Below, one piece after another: positions 1-5,754 of a stretch of 8,623 nucleotides of DNA. The translations under genes were made by a program, and so were the position numbers. The notes under the pieces are model-generated. The model did not search any database, was not told where the DNA came from, and saw only the letters and a program-made list of their open reading frames with translations. Source of the DNA: Verrucomicrobiota bacterium (GTDB lineage Bacteria > Verrucomicrobiota > Verrucomicrobiia > Chthoniobacterales > UBA10450). Positions within the stretch are counted from its first letter, which is position 1. The number at the start of each line of letters is the position of its first letter. The stretch covers positions 1-8,623 of the forward strand of contig QHRI01000232.1 of NCBI GenBank assembly GCA_003221375.1, in the 5' to 3' direction.

Positions 1-485
1 TTTTTTGCGATTGTCACCGGATTATCGCCCTTCTTCACGACGTAGGTTTTTCCAGAAGACAGAGGCTTGGCCGCGACAGCCTTTGCAACGGAGGGCGCGT
101 TCGAGTGATCGTCCTTTGAAGACAATTTCGAAGGCGAATGTGAAGGTTTTGGATCCTCCTGGGGCGCTCGCTCTTGTTGCGCCACTGCAGTTTGCGGTTT
201 GACGCCATCAGTATGAATTCCTGCGCTGATGGTCTCGGACGGTTTAACCTTCGCGTTTGCGGAGGATGCCGGAACGAACGAATTCTCCCGGGTTTTAATC
301 GCGTTGAATGCGATAATTCCCGACACGGCGACTACGTGCAGAAGCAAAACAATCAGCAGCGCCCGCGACAATTTCATGTTCGGTTCCGGCATTTCTTCAA
401 AGTCCATTCCAGCGGACGCCGACGAGCGGCGCGCAGTCGCAGCCCAGAGTTTTCTGTGTCTGAAGAAGCGCGGAACTTTCATCAT
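1..485 (-). CDS. LysM-domain single-pass membrane protein (3' end outside window)
   Basis: The gene starts ATGATG at 485, overlapping the murD stop in an ATGA junction, and stays open to the window edge (161 full codons). Residues 1-38 are a basic, presumably cytoplasmic leader. Residues 39-60 are strongly hydrophobic (SRALLIVLLLHVVAV and onward), giving one membrane segment with no evident cleavage site. Residues 61-145 are a Pro/Ser/Ala/Lys-rich, low-complexity linker. From about residue 148 a LysM domain begins (YVVKKGDNPVTIAKK), cut by the window end. LysM domains bind the GlcNAc-containing backbone of peptidoglycan, so the inferred role is an inner-membrane-anchored, periplasmic wall-binding protein acting at or near division. 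Its place inside the dcw operon supports that role. An internal start at Met37 would give a shorter signal-anchor form, but the ATGA coupling favours the long one. The exact function is unknown; I found no enzymatic domain in the visible part. Confidence 0.85.
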   Translation of the reverse strand, partial: MMKVPRFFRHRKLWAATARRSSASAGMDFEEMPEPNMKLSRALLIVLLLHVVAVSGIIAFNAIKTRENSFVPASSANAKVKPSETISAGIHTDGVKPQTAVAQQERAPQEDPKPSHSPSKLSSKDDHSNAPSVAKAVAAKPLSSGKTYVVKKGDNPVTIAK

Positions 486-802
486 GAGTTTTCAGGCAAA
501 GCGCGGACGAGCGCACGAAATTGATCGCCTCGATCGGCATAGCTCTTGAACATGTCGAACGATGATGTGCCCGGGGAAAATAGAACGATTTCTCCAGGTT
601 TTGCGGTGGCATGTGCACGCCCGACCGCGTCAGCAAGCGAGCTTGCTATTTCGGATTTGACCGTGCCAGCCCAGGAGCGGCTGACGCTTTCAGCCATTTC
701 TCCAATCAAAATCGTCGATCTCACCTTCTCTTTCACGAGCGATCGAAGCGGATCAAAGCTAAATCCCTTATCCTTGCCGCCAGCGATCAGGACGACCGGC
801 TT
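482..802 (-). pseudogene. murD: murD, C-terminal fragment in a different frame
   Basis: This frame encodes the end of MurD ligase domain 3: KPVVLIAGGKDKGFSFDPL near its beginning and LFSPGTSSFDMFKSYADRGD near its end, both standard MurD C-terminal blocks. The frame is open up to an ATG at 856, but the first 18 codons of that open frame are an out-of-frame reading of the upstream murD fragment, so only 482-802 (106 residues) is homologous. No credible independent start or ribosome binding site lies at the homology boundary. The N-terminal fragment ends in TAA at 801-803. The segment of roughly 38-40 residues that normally joins the two parts, with the PHR and NDSKATN motifs, is absent from both frames. 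The gene is therefore broken as written, either by a real deletion or by an assembly error. The stop codon TGA at 482-484 overlaps the next gene's start. Confidence 0.85.
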
Positions 803-1694
803 AAAGCGGCGGTACCATCTGCCCGAACGACAAACCGCGTGCCATGCCAACCGCAAGGGTCGCCATCAAATTCTCGATGTTGTGCAGGCCACGCAGTTTG
901 GTATCCCCCAATCGCAAGACTGGTTCGTCGCGGTAAAGAATCACTCCTTCCGAAACTCGGAAGTCTCCGCCATTGGCATAGGCGCTAAATGTGATCGTGC
1001 GGGGGTGGATATTCGGTATTTTTTCGATCGCATTCACGACCGCGACATCAGCTTCGGTTTGATTTTCAAAAATCCGCAGCTTGGCCGCACGATATTCCGC
1101 CACCGAGCGATAACGATCGAGATGGTCCGGAGCGAAGTTAAGCCAGAGACTGATGGACGGATGAAAAGTGCGAATCGTCTCCAGCTGGAATGAGCTCACC
1201 TCCACCGTAAGCACGTCATATGTCTGCTTCTCGCGTGCCACTTCCGAAAGCGGCTTTCCAATGTTTCCGCAGGCAATCGTTCGCTGACCGCAAGCGTTCA
1301 GCATTTGAGCGAGCAATTCGGTTGTTGTCGTTTTGCCGTTCGTACCGGTGACTGCGATGATCGGAATTTTTTCGCAAAAACGCCAGCCCAGTTCGAGTTC
1401 GCCGATGATGTCGATTCCGCGCGATGAGAAATTCCGCACCAATCGTGAAGCGGGATCGATGCCCGGACTTAAGATGGCGATTTCATAAGTAGATGAGTCT
1501 TCCTCCGCCGCCGCTCCGCAGGTCACGCGCACATCCTGCGCCCGCAGATTATCAATGGTCGACTTAAGTAAGTTCTTTTCTTCGGCGCTATCGAGCACTG
1601 TAACCTGTGCACCCTCCGATCTAAGCAGCAGCGACGCGGCGCTCCCACTCAATCCCGCACCAAGAACGGCAATATTCTGATTCTTGTAGCGCAT
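801..1694 (-). CDS. murD: UDP-N-acetylmuramoylalanine--D-glutamate ligase, N-terminal part (gene disrupted)
   Basis: MurD adds D-glutamate to UDP-MurNAc-L-alanine in the cytoplasm, using ATP. The 297-residue piece has the N-terminal nucleotide-fold domain (IAVLGAGLSGSAA, residues 8-20) and the central ATPase domain. That domain contains the P-loop TGTNGKTTT (116-124), EVSSFQLE (165-172), NFAPDHLDRY (186-195), YRAAKLRIFE with the probable carbamylated Lys205, and LHNIENLMA (270-278). It then reads MVPPL and stops at TAA (801-803), just as domain 3 begins. The rest of domain 3 is at 482-802 in a frame shifted by one base, and about 38-40 residues between the two are missing. Full-length MurD is about 440-460 residues. 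The start ATG lies 3 bp after the mraY stop. MurD is normally essential, so either the sequence is wrong here, another copy exists, or the source population carries a broken allele. Family assignment is certain; activity of this product is doubtful. Confidence 0.93.
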   Translation of the reverse strand: MRYKNQNIAVLGAGLSGSAASLLLRSEGAQVTVLDSAEEKNLLKSTIDNLRAQDVRVTCGAAAEEDSSTYEIAILSPGIDPASRLVRNFSSRGIDIIGELELGWRFCEKIPIIAVTGTNGKTTTTELLAQMLNACGQRTIACGNIGKPLSEVAREKQTYDVLTVEVSSFQLETIRTFHPSISLWLNFAPDHLDRYRSVAEYRAAKLRIFENQTEADVAVVNAIEKIPNIHPRTITFSAYANGGDFRVSEGVILYRDEPVLRLGDTKLRGLHNIENLMATLAVGMARGLSFGQMVPPL

Positions 1695-1697
1695 GTT

Positions 1698-2798
1698 TTA
1701 TCGCAATTTCAGTGTCGCAAGACCAAGTAACGCGAAGACGATGGAGAGAATCCAAAACCGAACGATCACTGTGTTTTCCTTCCAGCCAGTCAATTCGAAG
1801 TGATGATGAAGCGGAGACATAACGAAAATCCGTTTGCCAGTGAGTTTGAAACTCATCACCTGCAAAATCACCGAGACGGCTTCAATCACGAAAACACCGC
1901 CTACAACAACCAACAGCAGCTCCTGCTTGCAGCAGATCGCCACCACACCAATCATGCCGCCGATAGAGAGCGAGCCGGTGTCGCCCATGAAAACTTTCGC
2001 TGGAAAACAATTGAACCAGAGGAAGCCCAGACCCGCTCCGACCAATGCGGAGCAGACCACAGTCAGTTCTCCGGCAAATGGATAGAACGGGACCTGTAAG
2101 TACTCGGCGATCCGAAAATTTCCTGCTGCGTAAGAGAGCAAGGCATAAGCAAAAGCTACGGTGACGGTGCAACCGATCGCCAGACCGTCGAGCCCGTCTG
2201 TGAGATTGACGGCGTTCGAGGAACCCACAATGATGAGGAGAAAAAATACGAAGGTGAACCAACCCATGTTGGCAATGACTGGCGTCTTAACGAAAGGCAC
2301 GTAGAGCGAACGCGCCTGCACCTCCAGCAGCGGACTGGTGAGAAAAACGGCTGTGACAATTAAGGCAAGAGCAATCTGAAAGATCAGTTTGATTCGTCCA
2401 CTGATGCCGTCGGACTTCTTCTTGGTCACCTTGAGATAGTCGTCAGCGAAACCCAGGGCGCCGAGATAAACCATGCAAAACAGGACCAGCCAAACGAAGC
2501 GATTATCGAGGCGCGCCCAGATGATACTGGACACAAAGACCGAGCCGATGACCAGCACGCCACCCATGGTGGGCGTTCCTTGTTTACCACCATGCAGTTC
2601 AGCAAGACGATGAACTTCCGCCGCTCCGCGAATAGGTTGTCCCAATTTAAGCGCGATCAGTATTCGAATGACGAAGTTTCCAAAAATCAACGTGAGCAGG
2701 AAGGCGGTGACCGCCGCGGCAATGGCTCGGAACGTGACATAAAGAAAAACGTTGAACCCGATGAACCGGTCGCTCAGGTGATGAAGGAAGTACATCAT
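1698..2798 (-). CDS. mraY: Phospho-N-acetylmuramoyl-pentapeptide-transferase (lipid I synthesis)
   Basis: MraY transfers phospho-MurNAc-pentapeptide from UDP to undecaprenyl phosphate, forming lipid I at the inner face of the cytoplasmic membrane. The 366-residue product is of normal family length and appears intact. It is polytopic, with about ten hydrophobic segments. Hallmarks are GTPTMGG (residues 74-80), the metal/lipid-binding FADDYLK motif (117-123), NAVNLTDGLDGLA (about 195-207), FPAKVFMGDTGSL (about 265-277) and the C-terminal MSPLHHHFELTGW block that contributes catalytic histidines. Two adjacent ATG codons are available. The first (2798) overlaps the murF TGA stop in an ATGA junction; the second would shorten the protein by one residue. 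No Shine-Dalgarno sequence is visible, so coupling to murF translation is likely. murD follows after 3 bp. Confidence 0.98.
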   Translation of the reverse strand: MMYFLHHLSDRFIGFNVFLYVTFRAIAAAVTAFLLTLIFGNFVIRILIALKLGQPIRGAAEVHRLAELHGGKQGTPTMGGVLVIGSVFVSSIIWARLDNRFVWLVLFCMVYLGALGFADDYLKVTKKKSDGISGRIKLIFQIALALIVTAVFLTSPLLEVQARSLYVPFVKTPVIANMGWFTFVFFLLIIVGSSNAVNLTDGLDGLAIGCTVTVAFAYALLSYAAGNFRIAEYLQVPFYPFAGELTVVCSALVGAGLGFLWFNCFPAKVFMGDTGSLSIGGMIGVVAICCKQELLLVVVGGVFVIEAVSVILQVMSFKLTGKRIFVMSPLHHHFELTGWKENTVIVRFWILSIVFALLGLATLKLR

Positions 2799-4126
2799 GG
2801 CGAATTGGCGGCTGCGGAATGCTTGTCCGCCGTAGCCTTGGCGAAGGCGGACGGATTTCGGAACGCTTCAATTACTTGCTCGGTGCGCGCCAGACGACTG
2901 CCCTTGATGAGCACCAAGTCGCCGGGTGCTGCGATCACGGCCAATAGTTCAGCGGCTTCCGCGGTTGAGGCTACGGTCGAGCTGTTCTCCAGCCCGGCCT
3001 GTTTTGCGGCATCTGCGAGGCCTGCCGCCACATTTCCAATCGCAATTAGGTGATCGACTTTTAACGCAGCTGCCATTTCGCCCACCTCGCGATGTCCGGC
3101 CTCCGATTCGCCGCCCAATTCGCGCATCTCGCCCAACACAGCGATCCGTTGTCCTTCCGCATCCAGTTCAACTAACGTTCGCAACGCCGCTTTCATGGAA
3201 TCGGTGTTTGCGTTGTAGCTATCGTCGAGAAATTGCACACCCCGGATTTCCCTGACTTGCAAACGCGCTTTGGTCAGCGGCGCGGCAACCAGGCCTGCGG
3301 CGCATTCTTCAAGAGAAAGACCGAAGACCCGACCGACCGCGACGGCCAGCAACGAGTTCTGTACCATGTGCAACCCAGGCACTGGCAATTGGGCCCGGCA
3401 GCGGTGAGCGCCTTCGAGAATCGTCGCGATTCTCTTGGTAAAGGGATCGTCAGCATTCAAGATAACCGTCCCCTCGGCGCCGATGGCTTCTGCAAGCGCA
3501 CCTTTCTCCTCGGCAATTTTTTCACGCGATCCCATAAACTCGATATGCGCGACACCAATGTTTGTAATGATCCCAACGTCGGCCGCGGCTATTTTCGCCA
3601 ATACCGCGACTTCCCCGGGGTGATTCATTCCGATTTCCCAAACCGCGATCTCGTCCTGCGACGTGGCTTCCAGAATCGTTTGAGGCAAACCGACGTGATT
3701 ATTGAAATTTCCCTGTGTTTTCGTCACTCGAAACCGGCGGGCAAGAACCGCAGCAGCGAAATCCTTGGTGCTGGTCTTGCCGTTGCTTCCGGTAATCGCG
3801 ACCACACTTAGTTTGAGCGACTTTCGGTAATTGGCTGCCAGCTGCTGGTACGCTAGCAAAGTGTCTTTTGCGCGAATGAGCGCGAAATTATCGCCCGCAT
3901 TCCCTTTCCAATTGGAATCGACAATCGCGCCAGTCGCGCCGGCCGTTGCGACGGCTTCTACGAAATTGTGTCCATCAAAATTTTCACCGCGCAACGCAAC
4001 GAACAATTCACCACGCTTAATGGTGCGCGAATCGGTGCTCACCTTGTCGATCAAAATGGTTCCGTCTCCAGACGAGAGCGAGCCTCCGGCGAACTCGGCA
4101 ACCTGAGCGAGGGCAAGCGGGTTCAT
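2795..4126 (-). CDS. murF: UDP-N-acetylmuramoyl-tripeptide--D-alanyl-D-alanine ligase
   Basis: MurF adds the D-Ala-D-Ala dipeptide to UDP-MurNAc-tripeptide, completing the cytoplasmic pentapeptide precursor. In the 443 residues are the N-terminal substrate domain (STDSRTIKRGELFVALRGE, 30-48), the P-loop TGSNGKTSTKDF (112-123), WEIGMNHPGE (163-172), TNIGVAHIEFMGS (188-200), LPVPGLHM (247-254), the domain 3 block DDSYNANTDSM (301-311), LGEMRELGGESEAGH (331-345) and IKGSRLARTE (407-416). There are two oddities. Only 19 residues separate LNADD from LPVPG, where E. coli MurF has 53 by my alignment, suggesting an in-frame loss. In addition, the last 21 residues, from about 423, run past the usual end of the family and contain AFAKATADK, which looks like a translated repeat element. 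The ATG at 4126 gives a normal MurF N-terminus. A strong hairpin ends six bases before it. The stop overlaps mraY. Confidence 0.96.
   Translation of the reverse strand: MNPLALAQVAEFAGGSLSSGDGTILIDKVSTDSRTIKRGELFVALRGENFDGHNFVEAVATAGATGAIVDSNWKGNAGDNFALIRAKDTLLAYQQLAANYRKSLKLSVVAITGSNGKTSTKDFAAAVLARRFRVTKTQGNFNNHVGLPQTILEATSQDEIAVWEIGMNHPGEVAVLAKIAAADVGIITNIGVAHIEFMGSREKIAEEKGALAEAIGAEGTVILNADDPFTKRIATILEGAHRCRAQLPVPGLHMVQNSLLAVAVGRVFGLSLEECAAGLVAAPLTKARLQVREIRGVQFLDDSYNANTDSMKAALRTLVELDAEGQRIAVLGEMRELGGESEAGHREVGEMAAALKVDHLIAIGNVAAGLADAAKQAGLENSSTVASTAEAAELLAVIAAPGDLVLIKGSRLARTEQVIEAFRNPSAFAKATADKHSAAANSP
2825..2852 (-). repeat. Palindromic element translated within the murF 3' end
   Basis: On the plus strand, 7-bp arms GTCCGCC (2825-2831) and GGCGGAC (2846-2852) flank a 14-base loop, and a second possible pairing GCCTT/AAGGC lies within and overlaps the right arm. 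Read in the murF frame it gives SAFAKATAD, part of an extra C-terminal tail that MurF homologues normally lack. I recall the peptide AFAKATADK from many unrelated predicted proteins of Verrucomicrobiota and other environmental genomes, which would mark this as one copy of a dispersed palindromic repeat. That recollection has not been checked by a search, and I saw no second copy in this window. Confidence 0.55.
3416..3434. repeat. Short perfect inverted repeat at the apparent murF gap
   Basis: GAGAATCG (3416-3423) and CGATTCTC (3427-3434) are perfect inverted copies separated by three bases. They lie exactly where MurF seems to have lost about 34 residues, coding for TKRIATILEG. The repeat may be a deletion junction, a folding obstacle that caused a sequencing or assembly fault, or chance. 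Confidence 0.5.
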
Positions 4127-4132
4127 AGGATT

Positions 4133-4174
4133 GAGGAACGCATACGGAGAGCACGGGAGGCGTATGCGCTCCTC
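4133..4174 (-). promoter_or_regulatory. Hairpin in the murE-murF gap, just upstream of the murF start
   Basis: In the 85-bp gap (4127-4211) the minus-strand transcript can fold with 5' arm GAGGAGCGCAUACG (4174-4161), a 14-nt pyrimidine-rich loop (4160-4147) and 3' arm CGUAUGCGUUCCUC (4146-4133). All 14 positions pair, 13 by Watson-Crick and one as G-U. The stem ends six bases before the murF ATG. The purine-rich GAGGAG, the only Shine-Dalgarno-like string in the gap, lies in the 5' arm about 43 bases from the ATG and is paired with UUCCUC of the 3' arm. No U tract follows, so this is not a standard intrinsic terminator. It may act as a translation control element or mRNA processing site, or be a copy of a dispersed palindromic repeat. 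The structure is clear, its role is not. Confidence 0.6.
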
Positions 4175-4211
4175 GGAATTGTGCGTGTTTGAAAATGCCC
4201 AACCAAAAACA

Positions 4212-5696
4212 TCATGGTGAAAATTCTACTGGATGATCTTCGATCGCACGCCGCGCGACTTGAATATCGTCGAATGGAATGGTGTGATCGGCGAACTCTT
4301 GATAATTTTCGTGCCCCTTGCCGGCGATCAAAACAATGTCGTGCGGCCGTGCCAGTTCAATGGCGCGATTAATGGCCTGGGTCCGATCGACAATTTTTTC
4401 ATAGTGAGTCGAGCGGAATCCCTTTTCGATCTCAGCGACAATCGTGTCCGGATTTTCCTTGCGGGGGTTGTCCGAAGTAATGATGGCGTAGTCGGCATGG
4501 CGATCCACAATTTCGGCCATCAACGGGCGCTTCTCCCGATCGCGATTGCCGCCGCAACCAAAAACGGCAATCAGCCGATGCGGCTCAAGCTCTCGTAGTG
4601 TCTTGAGGACATTCCCTAAGGCGTCAGGTGTGTGAGCATAATCGACAAAGACTTGAAACTGTCGCTTTGCCGGGACCAATTCCAAGCGTCCCGGCACTTG
4701 CGGCGACTTGCCAAGACTAAACACAGCGTCCCGCAAATTGATCCCAAGCGCATTGGCGGCAGCCAGTGCCGCCAGGGAATTTATGACGTTAAACCGGCCA
4801 ATCAACGGAACACGGACCAGGTAACTTTTGCCGCGAGCATCCAGCTGATAAGAAGTACCGCTGGACTCAACCCGATAATTCGAAGCGCGAAAATCCGCGC
4901 GCATCCCCATTCCATAAGTGATCACCGCGATGCGCTTGTCGATTTTGTCGAGCAGTTGTTCGCCGTAACGGTCATCAATATTTACAATTGCTATTGGTTT
5001 GCGCTTTTTTTTCTGACTCGCGAGTCCGGCGAACAGCTTCGCCTTGGACTCGAAATAATTTTTCATGGTCCCATGAAAGTCGAGATGGTCTTGCGTAAGA
5101 TTTGTAAAGACTGCGACATTCCATTCGAGGCCACGCGGGCGGTCCTGCGCGAGCGCATGTGAAGAGACTTCCATCGCCGCTGCCTTACAACCCGCGTTGA
5201 CGATTTGGGCCAACAGCTCCTGTAAATCGAGCGATTCCGGCGTGGTGCGAATGGCCGGCAGTACCCTCTCACCGATCTCATAGCGCACCGTTCCGATCAA
5301 TCCGCAACGCAAGCGGGCATTTTCGCAAATATGTTTGATGAGAAATGTGGTCGTGGTTTTCCCGTTGGTACCCGTGACCGCTGCCAGTTTTAATTTGCGC
5401 CCGGGATGACCGTAAAAGGTTTCTGCAAAATCAGCGAGCGCCGTCCGCGTGTTCTCGACAACAAGGCAAGTCGCGCGCGGATTCTGCTCCTCGCGTTCGG
5501 CAACGATTACCGAAGCCCCTTTTTCGATTGCCTGACCGATGAATTCATGACCATCGGATTTCTCGCCCCGCAGCGCCACGAACATGCCATTCCTTTGCAC
5601 TCGCCGCGAGTCATACGCGATATTTTCCACCGTGCGATCAAGTGTCCCGATGATCTGGCGAACTGGAGTCGCGGAGAGAAGAGTCTTGAGCTGCAT
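4212..5696 (-). CDS. murE: UDP-N-acetylmuramoyl-L-alanyl-D-glutamate--2,6-diaminopimelate ligase
   Basis: MurE adds the third stem-peptide residue to UDP-MurNAc-L-Ala-D-Glu in the cytoplasm. The 494-residue protein is of normal length and intact. Domain 1 shows YDSRRVQRNGMFVALRGEKSDGH (28-50) around the UDP-binding region. Domain 2 has the P-loop TGTNGKTTTTF (108-118), EVSSHAL (176-182), TNLTQDHLDFHGTM (198-211) and YFESKAKLF, with Lys218 the likely carbamylated lysine. Domain 3 has VDYAHTPDAL (351-360), FGCGGNRDREKRPLM (379-393), the specificity motif DNPRKENP (409-416) and AGKGHENYQ (458-466). DNPR is the signature of enzymes that use meso-diaminopimelate rather than lysine, which points to DAP-type, Gram-negative-style peptidoglycan. 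The ATG at 5696 is the only sensible start: the frame is closed by a TAA two codons upstream. It lies 58 bp after ftsI, without an obvious Shine-Dalgarno. Confidence 0.98.
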   Translation of the reverse strand: MQLKTLLSATPVRQIIGTLDRTVENIAYDSRRVQRNGMFVALRGEKSDGHEFIGQAIEKGASVIVAEREEQNPRATCLVVENTRTALADFAETFYGHPGRKLKLAAVTGTNGKTTTTFLIKHICENARLRCGLIGTVRYEIGERVLPAIRTTPESLDLQELLAQIVNAGCKAAAMEVSSHALAQDRPRGLEWNVAVFTNLTQDHLDFHGTMKNYFESKAKLFAGLASQKKKRKPIAIVNIDDRYGEQLLDKIDKRIAVITYGMGMRADFRASNYRVESSGTSYQLDARGKSYLVRVPLIGRFNVINSLAALAAANALGINLRDAVFSLGKSPQVPGRLELVPAKRQFQVFVDYAHTPDALGNVLKTLRELEPHRLIAVFGCGGNRDREKRPLMAEIVDRHADYAIITSDNPRKENPDTIVAEIEKGFRSTHYEKIVDRTQAINRAIELARPHDIVLIAGKGHENYQEFADHTIPFDDIQVARRAIEDHPVEFSP

Positions 5697-5726
5697 GAGG
5701 CTTTAACATGTCCGCAATGGGACGGA

Positions 5727-5740
5727 TTCGCGGCCGCGAA
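5727..5740. repeat. 14-bp perfect palindrome in the ftsI-murE gap
   Basis: TTCGCGGCCGCGAA is its own reverse complement and sits in the middle of the 58-bp gap 5697-5754. It could be a dimeric protein-binding site, but roughly one palindrome of this length in every two windows of this size is expected by chance, so I assign no function. The rest of the gap shows no promoter, Shine-Dalgarno or terminator that I can support. Confidence 0.3.
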
Positions 5741-5754
5741 CCATGGCGAGGTGT

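Noticed and set aside
546..1193. Plus-strand open frame of 215 codons opposite murD
   Set aside because: It lies antisense to clear murD sequence, has no recognisable motif, and its codon pattern mirrors the gene on the other strand.
3233..3811. Plus-strand open frame of 192 codons opposite murF
   Set aside because: It is an antisense shadow of conserved murF coding sequence with no family resemblance. The same applies to the plus-strand frames at 4632-5162 and 5406-5939.
4133..4174. Intrinsic terminator between murE and murF
   Set aside because: The stem is strong, but no U tract follows it, and it lies inside an operon whose downstream genes need the same transcript.
5004..5012. A AAA AAG slippery heptamer in frame within murE (run of eight A on the minus strand), as in dnaX
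   Set aside because: The frame is intact, the site codes for a Lys-rich surface loop, and a -1 shift would hit a stop within about ten codons. I noted no clear stimulatory hairpin or Shine-Dalgarno, so a chance A run is the simpler reading.
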